Shown here piece after piece: positions 27,924 to 37,801 of a stretch of 64,000 nt of DNA. The DNA is taken from contig NZ_JAIFRO010000003.1 of assembly GCF_019659805.1 (NCBI RefSeq), positions 243,711 through 307,710 of the forward strand, read 5' to 3'. Below the pieces are notes generated by a model. The model did no database searches, had not been told where the DNA came from, and saw only the letters and a program-made list of their open reading frames with translations. The position numbers and the translations under genes are program-made. Source of the DNA: Bartonella raoultii. GTDB lineage: Bacteria > Pseudomonadota > Alphaproteobacteria > Rhizobiales > Rhizobiaceae. Each line of letters begins with the position of its first letter. Position 1 is the first letter of the stretch.

Positions 27924-28325
27924 TTAGTACCACCCAACAGCAATTTGTGCTTCTTCTGACATACAATCAGGTGTCCATGGTGGATCAAATGTCATGGTAA
28001 CTTCAACATGTGAAACACCTTCAACTGCGCTTACAGCATTTTCTACCCAACCTGGCATTTCACCCGCAACTGGACATCCAGGCGCCGTAAGAGTCATTTC
28101 AATTTTTACTGAACGATCATCTTCAATATCAATACGATAAATCAATCCTAGCTCATAAATATCAGCAGGAATCTCTGGATCATAAACTGTTTTGAGAGCA
28201 GCAATAATATCATTGGTCATACGATCAATTTCACTTGCTGGAATTGCTGAAACGTAGGGTTTTTTATTTTCGGTTTCAGTATCAATGGTTTTCTCAGAAT
28301 GCTGCTCTTCAATTAATTCAGCCAT
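27924..28325 (-). CDS. sufT: SufT/DUF59 (MIP18-family) Fe-S assembly protein
   Basis: 133 residues with the DUF59 signatures DPEIPADIYELGLIY, LTAPGCPVAGEMP with the conserved Cys, and VTMTFDPPWTPDCMSEEA. SufT-type proteins help mature Fe-S proteins. The N-terminal 35 residues are a polar extension. The ORF overlaps sufS by 8 bases and ends the suf operon. The next gene downstream is the first mod gene rather than an A-type carrier (SufA/IscA). Confidence 0.88.
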   Translation of the reverse strand: MAELIEEQHSEKTIDTETENKKPYVSAIPASEIDRMTNDIIAALKTVYDPEIPADIYELGLIYRIDIEDDRSVKIEMTLTAPGCPVAGEMPGWVENAVSAVEGVSHVEVTMTFDPPWTPDCMSEEAQIAVGWY

Positions 28326-29580
28326 TAAAAAATGTCCTTGTTTCTTTCAATGCTTCTACTAATTGATCAATATCTTCTTGAGTATTATACATTGCTAACG
28401 ATGCACGACAAATAGATGTTAAACCAAAGCGTTGTAATAAAGGCTGTGCACAATGTGTCCCTGCACGTATAGCAACCCCTTTTCTATCAATAAACATAGC
28501 AATATCATGAGCATGAATACCTTCAATTGTGAATGATATAATAGCACCTTTATTGGGAGCATGACCATAAATACGTAATGATTCAACTGTTTCAAGTTTT
28601 TTATGTGCATAAGCTAAAAGTGCCATTTCATGAGCATGAATCATATTGCGATCTTTTTCTTGTATATAATCAATAGCTGCAGCCAATCCAATAGCTTCAA
28701 CAATAGGAGGTGTTCCCGCTTCAAAGCGATAGGGGGGGGCATTATAAGATACTTGATCAGTTGTTACGTCCTCAATCATTTCCCCTCCCCCTTGAAAAGG
28801 ACGCATTTCCTCTAGCCTATGTTCTTTACCATAAAGCACCCCAATACCTGTAGGACCATAAAGTTTATGTCCGGTAAAAACATACCAATCACAATCAAGA
28901 TCTTGTACATCAACCGTTAAATGTATTGCGCCTTGAGAACCGTCAACAAGAACAGGAATAGCATTTTGATGCGCTCGTTTAATAATCTCTTTTACAGGAG
29001 GTATTGTTCCCAATATATTAGACATATGTGTTATCGCAACAAGCCGTGTTCTTTCACTTAAAGCTTTTTCGAAATCTTCAATATGGAGGACACCCATTTC
29101 ATCAACAGGAACAAAAATAAGCTTAACCCCTTTTTGTTCACGAAGAAAGTGCCAAGGAATAATATTTGAATGATGTTCCATAATTGTAAGAACAATCTCA
29201 TCACCTTCTTTTAATCTAGACATAGCCCAACCATATGCAACAGCATTAATAGATTCTGTTGCATTTTTCGTGAAAACGATTTCCTTTGCCATTGAAGCAT
29301 TTAAAAAAGTACGAACTGTTTCACGAGCATTTTCATAGGATTGTGTAGCTGTATTTGCTAGAAAATACATTCCTCTATGCACATTAGCATAACTGCCTTG
29401 ATAACAACTATTCATTGTATCAAGTACTAATTGTGGTTTTTGGGCAGAAGCACCGCTGTCAAGATAAGCTAATCGTTTTCCATAAACATTATGATGTAAA
29501 AGAGGAAAATCACGTCGAATTAATTCTACATTATAATTTAATCTACGTACGTTATTTTCCATCTTTCCTATTTCAAACAT
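28318..29580 (-). CDS. sufS: Cysteine desulfurase SufS
   Basis: PLP enzyme that mobilises sulfur from cysteine for Fe-S clusters. The PLP lysine is K239 (FTGHKLYGPTG) and the persulfide cysteine is C377 (RAGTHCAQPL), which marks the SufS (class II) group. The start at ATG 29580 overlaps the sufD stop by 8 bases with GAGAGA before it; a second ATG at 29562 is possible. No sufE is seen in this window, so its sulfur-acceptor partner must be elsewhere. Confidence 0.94.
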   Translation of the reverse strand: MFEIGKMENNVRRLNYNVELIRRDFPLLHHNVYGKRLAYLDSGASAQKPQLVLDTMNSCYQGSYANVHRGMYFLANTATQSYENARETVRTFLNASMAKEIVFTKNATESINAVAYGWAMSRLKEGDEIVLTIMEHHSNIIPWHFLREQKGVKLIFVPVDEMGVLHIEDFEKALSERTRLVAITHMSNILGTIPPVKEIIKRAHQNAIPVLVDGSQGAIHLTVDVQDLDCDWYVFTGHKLYGPTGIGVLYGKEHRLEEMRPFQGGGEMIEDVTTDQVSYNAPPYRFEAGTPPIVEAIGLAAAIDYIQEKDRNMIHAHEMALLAYAHKKLETVESLRIYGHAPNKGAIISFTIEGIHAHDIAMFIDRKGVAIRAGTHCAQPLLQRFGLTSICRASLAMYNTQEDIDQLVEALKETRTFFNG

Positions 29581-30841
29581 TTCTCTCTAACCATTTCATA
29601 ATGATATTACTTAAAATATTTTGAATATCATCCTGCTTGATATCATCAATAAGCTCAGTAACAAAACCTCTAATTAAAAGTGCACGTGCAATTTTAAAAG
29701 GAATACCACGCGCCATAAGGTAAAAAAGATGATCATGATGAATACTAGCCACTGTTGCACCATGACCACATGCAACATCATCAGCAAAAATTTCTAATTC
29801 AGGCTTTGCATTAAATTCTGCATCATCGGAAAGAATGAGACTATTACAAGCCATGCGTGCATCTGTTTTTTGGGCTTTTTTATCCACACCTATCATTCCT
29901 TGAAAAACACCAACTGCCTTATCCGTAACTACATTGCGTATAATTTCAGTTGAAGTTGAATTCTCTTCAAGGTGACGGACATTCATTGTAATATCACTAT
30001 GTGTTTGCCCCGATAATAAGTTTATTGCTCGTAATTGAAAATCAGAATCTTCTCCTTGTAATTTAACATCAATTTCTTGGCGATTAAGTTGACTGCCAAT
30101 ATTGATTACATAAAGCGATAATTTAGCACCTTGTCCAAGAACAGCACGAAATCTACCAAATTGTGTAGAGTTAAAACCACGATCTCGAAGAAGAATCCAT
30201 GTCACATCACTATTATCAGCAACATTTAATGAATATATTGAACTTACAAAGGTATCTTTATCATTACCAATCTGACGTTCAATAAATACAGCTTGGCTAT
30301 TTTCATCAATTTTTACATCTGAAAAGGTATGGGATTGCCCACCCATTTGAATATTTTGCAATTCAATAGGATGTTTTAGTTTTGTATTTTCAAGAATGTG
30401 TAAAAGCCATCCATCCGTAACAAAAGCTGTATTGAGTTGTCCGATAAAATCTTCATCAGAAATAACTTTATCTATCTTTATAGAATTTTCTTTTAGCGCA
30501 TCTGCCAAACATGTTGCTGTAATATTCTCTCCTGCTGATTGCCTAGATGCTTTTCCATTTTTAACAGAAAAAACAATATTTTCAGAAAGCAAGGGATGAA
30601 CAAACTGCTCATCGTTTTCTTTTGAAAAATCACTTACAGACTTTAATAAAGTGCGTAGGTTAGTATAGTGCCAATTTTCAATTTTACGAGAAGGAAGTCG
30701 TCTAGCCTGAAATAATTCAATAGCTTTTTCCCGCATTTCTCGCACTGACTGATTGCCTGGTAAATTACTTAGACATTGATTGAAATTATTGAGTATATCT
30801 TTCTCAATTGTTAATAATTCTTGCTGTGCGTTTACTTTCAT
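29573..30841 (-). CDS. sufD: SufD, Fe-S scaffold component
   Basis: Part of the SufBC2D scaffold. The family core is present in the C-terminal half: DARMACNSLILSDDAEF, KPELEIFADDVACGHGATV with the conserved His, and the final FYLMARGIPFKIARALLIRGF motif shared with SufB. I start at ATG 30841, after a GAGG site; an upstream TTG at 30856 would overlap the sufC stop. It has 422 residues, a normal length. Confidence 0.93.
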   Translation of the reverse strand: MKVNAQQELLTIEKDILNNFNQCLSNLPGNQSVREMREKAIELFQARRLPSRKIENWHYTNLRTLLKSVSDFSKENDEQFVHPLLSENIVFSVKNGKASRQSAGENITATCLADALKENSIKIDKVISDEDFIGQLNTAFVTDGWLLHILENTKLKHPIELQNIQMGGQSHTFSDVKIDENSQAVFIERQIGNDKDTFVSSIYSLNVADNSDVTWILLRDRGFNSTQFGRFRAVLGQGAKLSLYVINIGSQLNRQEIDVKLQGEDSDFQLRAINLLSGQTHSDITMNVRHLEENSTSTEIIRNVVTDKAVGVFQGMIGVDKKAQKTDARMACNSLILSDDAEFNAKPELEIFADDVACGHGATVASIHHDHLFYLMARGIPFKIARALLIRGFVTELIDDIKQDDIQNILSNIIMKWLERNV

Positions 30842-30852
30842 ACTCAATGACC

Positions 30853-31611
30853 TCAAGCTGCTTCACTGATAATATCAGCATATCCATTTTGCTCTAAATA
30901 AAGCGCTAATGATTTATCTCCACTTTTAATAATACGTCCTTTATAAAGAACATGTACTGTGTCAGGAACAATATAATTAAGCAAACGCTGATAATGAGTG
31001 ATAACTAAAAAAGAACGCTTTGAATCACGAAGTTTATTAACACCATCTGCAACAATTTTTAGCGCATCAATATCTAAACCAGAATCTGTTTCATCTAAAA
31101 TACAAAGTTTAGGTTCAAGAAGTGCCATTTGTAAAATTTCAGCTCGTTTTTTTTCTCCACCTGAAAAACCTACATTTAATGGACGTTTTAACATATCCAT
31201 ATCTATTTCAAGTTTAGTAGAAGCTTCTTTAACATATTTTAGAAATTCAGGAATTTTAAGCTCTTCATGACCGCGTGCTTTGCGTTGAGAATTCATCGCA
31301 ACTTTTAAAAATTCCATCGTTGCTACTCCAGGTATTTCCATTGGATATTGAAAAGCAAGAAAAACACCATAGGCAGCACGTTCTGCTGGATCCATTTCTA
31401 AAAGTGATTGTCCATTATAAAGTATATCACCTTCTATCACTTCATAATCATCACGTCCAGCAAGCAAATAAGACAAAGTAGATTTTCCTGCTCCATTTTG
31501 TCCCATGATAGCAGCAACTTCACCATCTTGAATTGTTAAATCTAGACCGCGAATAACTTCTGTATCGGTTCCTGCAATACGGGCACGTAAATTTTTTATC
31601 TCTAACATCAT
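30853..31611 (-). CDS. sufC: SufC, ABC-type ATPase of the Fe-S scaffold
   Basis: Soluble ABC ATPase driving SufBC2D. Walker A is GQNGAGKS at 37-44, the signature is SGGEKKRAE near 150, and Walker B is CILDETDSGLD with the His switch ITHYQRLL. ATG 31611 follows AGGA; ATG 31608 is equally possible. The gene sits between sufB and sufD in the usual order. Confidence 0.96.
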   Translation of the reverse strand: MMLEIKNLRARIAGTDTEVIRGLDLTIQDGEVAAIMGQNGAGKSTLSYLLAGRDDYEVIEGDILYNGQSLLEMDPAERAAYGVFLAFQYPMEIPGVATMEFLKVAMNSQRKARGHEELKIPEFLKYVKEASTKLEIDMDMLKRPLNVGFSGGEKKRAEILQMALLEPKLCILDETDSGLDIDALKIVADGVNKLRDSKRSFLVITHYQRLLNYIVPDTVHVLYKGRIIKSGDKSLALYLEQNGYADIISEAA

Positions 31612-31661
31612 TTAATCCTGTTTTAGCTGTTCTACATTAAGCGTGTTCTTTACTTTAAAAG

Positions 31662-33173
31662 TTATCCCACACTACCTTCAAGACTAATACCAATAAGCTT
31701 TTGTGCTTCAACCGCAAATTCCATTGGAAGCTTTTGAATAACCTCTTTTACAAAACCATTCACAATTAATGCGATAGCTTCTTCCTCAGGAATTCCCCGT
31801 TGCATAACATAAAAAAGCTGATCATCCGAAATTTTGGATGTTGTCGCTTCATGTTCAAATTGTGCTGTTGCATTTTTTGCTTCAATATAAGGTACTGTGT
31901 GAGCTCCACAATCATTACCAATTAACAAACTATCACATTGGGTAAAATTACGCGCATTTTGGGCTTTTTTATATGCAGCAACTTGCCCTCGATAAGTATT
32001 ATTTGAAAAACCAGCAGAAATACCTTTGGAAACAATACGGCTAGATGTATTTTTGCCTAAATGGATCATTTTTGTACCAGAATCAATCTGTTGATGCCCA
32101 TTGGCAACAGCTATAGAATAAAATTCTCCACGTGTATTATTACCACGCAATAAACAAGATGGGTACTTCCAAGTAATTGCAGAACCAGTTTCCACCTGTG
32201 TCCATGAAATTTTAGAATTATCGCCCCGACAATCTCCACGTTTTGTTACAAAATTATAGACCCCTCCCTTCCCCTCTTTGTCACCAGGATACCAATTTTG
32301 TACTGTAGAATATTTTATTTCTGCATTTTTGAGTGCAATAAGCTCAACAACAGCAGCATGAAGTTGGTTTTCATCTCGTTGTGGGGCAGTACATCCCTCA
32401 AGATAAGAAACATAAGAATCGTCCTCTGCAATAATTAATGTGCGCTCAAATTGGCCTGTATTGCGCTCATTGATCCTAAAATACGTGGAAAGTTCCATAG
32501 GACAACGAACACCTTTGGGAATATAAACAAATGAACCATCTGTAAAGACAGCTGCATTTAAGGCAGCATAATAATTATCACTTACTGGTACAACGGTTCC
32601 CAGATACTCTTTAATAAGAGTAGGATGTTCGATGATTGCTTCTGAAATAGAACAAAAAATAACACCAGCACGTGCTAACTCTTTTTTAAATGTTGTTATA
32701 ACAGAAACAGAGTCGAAAACTGCATCAACAGCTACTTGTCCTGAACCATAAAAATTATCATCAACAGTAGAAGGATCAGACTGTTTTCTTACACCCGCTA
32801 AAATTTCTTGCTCTTTAAGAGGAATGCCAAGTTTTTCATAAGTTGCCAATAACTCAGGATCAACTTCATCTAAAGATTTCGGTCCTGTATGACTTTTAGG
32901 AGCAGCGTAATAATATAGTTCCTGAAAATTAATTTTAGGATATTTAATACGCGCCCAATTAGGCTCTTGCATTGTCAACCAGCGCTGAAAAGCTTGTAAA
33001 CGCCATGTTAACATCCACTCAGGTTCATGTTTTTTTGCAGAAATTAATCGAATAATATCTTCATTAAGCCCTTTAGGAGCTTTATCCATTTCAATCTTGG
33101 TTTCAAAACCATATTTATATTGATCAACATCTATTTCACGTACCTGGCGTATTGTTTCCTGTACTGCCGGCAT
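31662..33173 (-). CDS. sufB: SufB, Fe-S scaffold protein
   Basis: Main scaffold on which Fe-S clusters are built. 503 residues with SufB hallmarks: [50 protein letters not shown] and [19 protein letters not shown] with the functional Cys, ending in [21 protein letters not shown]. It is followed 50 bases later by sufC. Confidence 0.97.
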   Translation of the reverse strand: MPAVQETIRQVREIDVDQYKYGFETKIEMDKAPKGLNEDIIRLISAKKHEPEWMLTWRLQAFQRWLTMQEPNWARIKYPKINFQELYYYAAPKSHTGPKSLDEVDPELLATYEKLGIPLKEQEILAGVRKQSDPSTVDDNFYGSGQVAVDAVFDSVSVITTFKKELARAGVIFCSISEAIIEHPTLIKEYLGTVVPVSDNYYAALNAAVFTDGSFVYIPKGVRCPMELSTYFRINERNTGQFERTLIIAEDDSYVSYLEGCTAPQRDENQLHAAVVELIALKNAEIKYSTVQNWYPGDKEGKGGVYNFVTKRGDCRGDNSKISWTQVETGSAITWKYPSCLLRGNNTRGEFYSIAVANGHQQIDSGTKMIHLGKNTSSRIVSKGISAGFSNNTYRGQVAAYKKAQNARNFTQCDSLLIGNDCGAHTVPYIEAKNATAQFEHEATTSKISDDQLFYVMQRGIPEEEAIALIVNGFVKEVIQKLPMEFAVEAQKLIGISLEGSVG

Positions 33174-33316
33174 CGATTTTCTCCATTCTTTCTCATCAAA
33201 AACTTGAGATTAAAGATCTTGTTTTTTATAAGATTAAGCAAGCAAAGCAATTTCTATAGTATAGGTAAAATAGGAAAATTTTAATCAAAATTCTTTTATT
33301 TTAAAAATAATAACTG

Positions 33317-34462
33317 CTACCTTTTAGTATTACTCATAATTTCAGAAAAAAACAATAAAAAATCATCGATATCTTTTGACGTTATGCCACGTCCTATTGA
33401 AATACGAATTGCACCGTTGGAGGTATGATAGCCCATTGCCTCCAAGACTTTGCTGTGTTTCACTTTTCCGGAAGAACAAGCAGAACCTGCTGATACTGAA
33501 AAACCTGCTAAATCAAAAGCAATTTGCATAGTCTCAGCTTTTATATTTTGTACAGTAAAGTATGTTGTATTTGATAAACGTGGAACTTTTTGTCCAAAAA
33601 TTTCAACATCTTGGGTTATTTTCTGTAATCCATCTTCTAATTTATTGCGTAAATACATTAATTGTTTTATTTCTTCTTGAGTAAAACAATCAGAGATAGC
33701 TGCTCCAAAAGCCGCAATTAACGGCAATGCTTCTGTTCCTCCACGCAAACCTCTTTCTTGTCCACCCCCAATAATAAGAGGATGTGGTGTAAGAAGGTTA
33801 CCGCATGAAACAAAAGCACCAATTCCTTTAGGACCACCAATTTTATGTGCAGATAGTATAAAAAAATCTCCTCCCATCTGATGAATATCAACAAATGTTT
33901 TATCTACATATTGCGTCAAATCAACAATAAGAGTGCCTCCAAAACTTCGAACAATAGAAGCTATATCTTTTATTGGCTGAATCACACCAGTTTCACTATT
34001 TGCTGCTTGAATAGCAATAAGAGGTAAACCTTTTGTATTATCGTGAAGCTTTAAGAGAGAACGTAATTTATCTTGTTGAATCAGCCCATTTTTATCAACA
34101 GCAACTACACTTATCAGTTCTTTAGAAAAACGTCCCCCTTCTGCAACAGATGGATGTTCAGTCGCTCCAATATAAAGATGAGAAAATTGAATTTTTGCAT
34201 TCCCCATATCGTAAAAGGGAGTTAATAACGTCATCGCTGCTTCACTTGCGCCAGAGGTAAACACAACATGATCTGGATCTGTATTGAGTTTTTCAGCGAT
34301 TTGCCGACGCGCTTTTTGCAATAAAGCTTTTGCAGCACGACCTTCCGTATGAACTGATGATGGATTACCAAAGATCTCTAAAGATTCCAATAATGCCATT
34401 CGTGCACGTTTTTTAAGTGGTGTTGTGGCATTATGATCAAAATATCGGCGCTTTATAACCAT
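33317..34462 (-). CDS. NifS/IscS-like class I cysteine desulfurase
   Basis: Second cysteine desulfurase at the head of the suf cluster. The PLP lysine is K207 (SAHKIGGPKG) and the active cysteine is C329 on the loop SAGSACSSGK, as in IscS/NifS. It opens MVIKRRYFDHNATTPL from ATG 34462; a TTG at 34474 is in frame but less likely. It is shorter (381 residues) than E. coli IscS. Having both NifS-like and SufS enzymes in one cluster is common in Rhizobiales, where the first may also serve tRNA thiolation. Confidence 0.92.
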   Translation of the reverse strand: MVIKRRYFDHNATTPLKKRARMALLESLEIFGNPSSVHTEGRAAKALLQKARRQIAEKLNTDPDHVVFTSGASEAAMTLLTPFYDMGNAKIQFSHLYIGATEHPSVAEGGRFSKELISVVAVDKNGLIQQDKLRSLLKLHDNTKGLPLIAIQAANSETGVIQPIKDIASIVRSFGGTLIVDLTQYVDKTFVDIHQMGGDFFILSAHKIGGPKGIGAFVSCGNLLTPHPLIIGGGQERGLRGGTEALPLIAAFGAAISDCFTQEEIKQLMYLRNKLEDGLQKITQDVEIFGQKVPRLSNTTYFTVQNIKAETMQIAFDLAGFSVSAGSACSSGKVKHSKVLEAMGYHTSNGAIRISIGRGITSKDIDDFLLFFSEIMSNTKR

Positions 34463-34629
34463 TGTACATCGCAATCAGTTATTACATCATATGAATTTAT
34501 TTGAAAAAATAGTGCAATTTTCTTAAAAAATGCATTTAAAAAAGAATATCTAATGATTAACTATAGGATTCTATGGTAAAAGCCGTCCAAGGTCAATGAG
34601 AGTCTTTATAGCATTTTAAGGAGCATTTA

Positions 34630-35310
34630 ATGCCAGAAATTATTTTTAATGGTCCCGCAGGGCGGCTCGAAGGACGTTATCAACCTTCACAACAGAGAAA
34701 TGCGCCAATTGCAATTATATTGCATCCTCATCCCCAATTTGGTGGAACAATGAACAATAAAATTGTTTATGACCTCTTTTATATGTTCCAACAACGTGGT
34801 TTTACCACATTACGCTTTAATTTTCGCGGTATTGGTCGTAGTCAAGGTGAATTTGATTATGGAATAGGAGAGCTTTCAGATGCTGCGGCCGCACTCGATT
34901 GGGTACAAACACAGCACCCTGATTCCAAAAATTGCTGGGTAGCTGGATATTCATTTGGTGCTTGGATTGGTATGCAACTTTTAATGCGCCGTCCGGAAAT
35001 TGAAGGGTTTATATCCGTTTCTCCTCAGCCCAATGTTTACGATTTTTCATTCCTTGCGCCTTGTCCGTCCTCTGGACTTATAATTCATGGTGCTATCGAC
35101 AAAGTTGCTCCTCCAAAAGATGTTCAGACTCTTGTAGATAAGTTAAAAACACAAAAAGGTATTACAATTACACAAGAAATATTAGAGGGTGCTAACCACT
35201 TTTTTAGTGGATGTAATGAAGAGCTTATTGAAAAATGTGCACAATATTTGGATAATCATATTACCAATGAATTTCTTATCCCTCCTACTGAAATACTCTC
35301 ACTTACCTAA
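34630..35310 (+). CDS. Alpha/beta hydrolase, unknown substrate
   Basis: 226-residue alpha/beta hydrolase with nucleophile S108 in GYSFG, acid D157 (HGAIDKVAPP) and H190 (EGANHFFSG). The opening HPHPQFGGTMNNK is typical of a dienelactone-hydrolase-like group often annotated only as alpha/beta hydrolase in Rhizobiales. Divergent from the suf cluster. A GGAG site precedes ATG 34630. Confidence 0.85.
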   Translation: MPEIIFNGPAGRLEGRYQPSQQRNAPIAIILHPHPQFGGTMNNKIVYDLFYMFQQRGFTTLRFNFRGIGRSQGEFDYGIGELSDAAAALDWVQTQHPDSKNCWVAGYSFGAWIGMQLLMRRPEIEGFISVSPQPNVYDFSFLAPCPSSGLIIHGAIDKVAPPKDVQTLVDKLKTQKGITITQEILEGANHFFSGCNEELIEKCAQYLDNHITNEFLIPPTEILSLT

Positions 35311-35557
35311 AGCCACCAATAATTTATTACAAATAATAAAATCCTTTTTTACCCTTTTTAAGCGTTCTACTATCCATCTATGTTTGGAAATAAAGATTAT
35401 TCCTCATTTTTTCATGTGCAGAATATTTTAGAAAAATAACATCTATAGTGTTATTCATTGCTGTAATATTTTTCGTTCTCTTGTGAGACAAGCATTTTTT
35501 GTGCTAGAGAAAGCACCTTATTATATAAAATACTATATGAATTAGGAAATAAAATCT

Positions 35558-36811
35558 GTGTCTGCCTTTAAATCTGATTTTTTACACATTATGAGCGAAC
35601 GTGGCTTTATTCACCAAATTTCGGATAAAGAAGGTTTAGATGCTCTTTTTTTAAAAGAAGTTGTAACCGCTTATATTGGCTTTGATCCTACAGCTTCCAG
35701 TCTGCATGCTGGAAGCCTTCTTCAAATTATGATGCTTTATTGGTTGCAAAAAACAGGTCACAAACCTATCGCTTTAATGGGAGGAGGAACAGGATTAATT
35801 GGTGATCCCTCCTTCAAAGATGAAGCTCGCCTCCTTCTAACACAAGAAGATATTGCTACAAATATTGCTAGTATTAAAAAAATCTTTTCTCGCTATTTAA
35901 CCTTTGGTGATAAAAGCACTGATGCATATATTGTTAATAATGCTGAGTGGTTGTGTGATTTAAACTACTTAGAGTTCTTACGTGATATTGGAAGACATTT
36001 TTCTGTCAATCGCATGCTATCATTTGATTCTGTCCGACTCAGGCTGGAACGTGAACATTCTTTATCATTTCTTGAATTTAATTATATGATTTTGCAAGCT
36101 TATGATTTTGTTGAACTTTATAAGCGTTATGGGCTACGTATGCAAATGGGGGGGTCTGACCAATGGGGTAATATTATCAATGGAATAGAATTGGGACATC
36201 GCTTAGGAACAGCCCAGTTATATGCATTAACATCCCCACTTCTTACAACTTCTTCCGGTGCTAAAATGGGTAAATCACTGAATGGAGCTGTATGGCTTAA
36301 TGCAGATCTACTTTCACCTTACCAATTTTGGCAATATTGGCGTAACACAGAAGATGCTGATGTGATACGATTTTTAAAGCTTTATACCACATTGCCAATG
36401 GATGAGATTCTCAAGCTTTCTGCGTTAAAAGGAAATGAAATTAACGAAGCAAAAAAAATTCTTGCCACAGAAATTACAGCAATGTTACATGGGCATAATC
36501 TTGCAAATTCAGCTGCAGAAACTGCTCGAAAAACCTTTGAAGAAAAAACACTGGGAGAAAATCTTCCAACTATTGAAATAAATATTTTAGAATTAAAAAC
36601 AGGTGTAGGATTATTAACTCTTTTAGTACAAGCAGAACTTGCAAAATCTAATAGTGAGGCACGACGCCATATTCAAGGTGGGGGTGTACGTATCAATGAT
36701 CAAATTGTTAAGAATGAAACATACCTTATTACTGAAAAAGATATCAACAAAGTAGGAATTATCAAACTTTCTTTAGGTAAGAAAAAACATGTTTTGATAA
36801 AACCTCTGTAG
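35558..36811 (+). CDS. tyrS: Tyrosyl-tRNA synthetase
   Basis: Class I synthetase of 417 residues: the HIGH-like motif ASSLHAG, the KMSKS-like motif KMGKS, tyrosine pocket residues in [24 protein letters not shown], and a C-terminal S4 RNA-binding domain ([23 protein letters not shown]). GTG start at 35558 after AGGAAA. It belongs to the TyrRS group with G-S-D-Q-W. Confidence 0.96.
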   Translation: MSAFKSDFLHIMSERGFIHQISDKEGLDALFLKEVVTAYIGFDPTASSLHAGSLLQIMMLYWLQKTGHKPIALMGGGTGLIGDPSFKDEARLLLTQEDIATNIASIKKIFSRYLTFGDKSTDAYIVNNAEWLCDLNYLEFLRDIGRHFSVNRMLSFDSVRLRLEREHSLSFLEFNYMILQAYDFVELYKRYGLRMQMGGSDQWGNIINGIELGHRLGTAQLYALTSPLLTTSSGAKMGKSLNGAVWLNADLLSPYQFWQYWRNTEDADVIRFLKLYTTLPMDEILKLSALKGNEINEAKKILATEITAMLHGHNLANSAAETARKTFEEKTLGENLPTIEINILELKTGVGLLTLLVQAELAKSNSEARRHIQGGGVRINDQIVKNETYLITEKDINKVGIIKLSLGKKKHVLIKPL

Positions 36812-37178
36812 TTTATTAATGTTGTTTTTTCATTCTATGATTTTAAGATTTTTTATGAAATATCATGTTTATGCTCTTTATTTTGATATTATTTTTCTAG
36901 TTTAATTACTATATAAAGGCATTGCCGGTTATTTTACGAGGGAAATTCTTTGCCTTTTTATGCATTACTATGAAGCAAAAAACTCTACAAAAGTGGACTT
37001 CTATCCGTAGAACTCTTTCTCCGCATTTATAGCTTATTGCCCACCGTATTTTCTAAAATAGATGTCTTTTATAACTCTGTACAGCAAATAAAAATTCTCT
37101 GAAATATTCAAGAGTTGAATCTTTATTTTTTCTCTGTACTCTAATGCTTAATATTCAAACAAAAAGAAAGATATAATC
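36812..37178. other. Intergenic stretch between tyrS and bcp
   Basis: No gene, RNA or strong hairpin seen. It presumably holds the bcp promoter. Confidence 0.4.
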
Positions 37179-37667
37179 ATGACAAAATCAATGAAAGGGA
37201 TTATCGCTCCTGACTTTAATTTACCACGCGATGGAGGAGGTACATTACGTCTTTCTGATCTTCAAGGAAAAACAGTTGTTTTATATTTTTATCCAAAGGA
37301 TGATACCAGTGGGTGTACAAATGAAGCGGTTGACTTTACTAAATTGAAGACAAAATTTGATGAAATTGGAGTTGTCATTATTGGAATGTCTCCAGACAGT
37401 GTTCATAAACATGATAAATTCAAAACAAAACATGAACTTGATATCATTCTTATTTCTGATGAAGAAAAAACAACGCTTGAAGCTTATGGCGTTTGGATTG
37501 AAAAAAGCATGTATGGGCGCAAATATATGGGAGTTGAACGAAGCACTTTTTTGATTGATTCAACTGGGATAATAGTAGAAGAATGGCGCAAAGTAAGTAT
37601 ATCTGGACATGCTGAAAATGTTTTAGCTGCCGCGACACTTTTCCAACATAATGAATCAAAAAAGTAA
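37179..37667 (+). CDS. bcp: Bcp/PrxQ-type peroxiredoxin with a single cysteine
   Basis: Thiol peroxidase that reduces peroxides. The peroxidatic cysteine is C46 in YPKDDTSGCTNEAVDF. This is the only cysteine in the 162-residue protein, so the usual resolving cysteine (five residues later in E. coli Bcp) is absent and it must work as a 1-Cys enzyme. The start follows AAAGAAAGA. Convergent with prfB. Confidence 0.92.
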   Translation: MTKSMKGIIAPDFNLPRDGGGTLRLSDLQGKTVVLYFYPKDDTSGCTNEAVDFTKLKTKFDEIGVVIIGMSPDSVHKHDKFKTKHELDIILISDEEKTTLEAYGVWIEKSMYGRKYMGVERSTFLIDSTGIIVEEWRKVSISGHAENVLAAATLFQHNESKK

Positions 37668-37801
37668 ATAGTGTAATATAGCTGAAAAAGAATACCATTC
37701 TTTTCAAAAAAATCTACTTTTCTAAATGACACATTTAAGCATGATAAGGTGGAATTAACATTCCTAAAATAAATTTAACGGAATTTTAAAATATTATGCT
37801 G

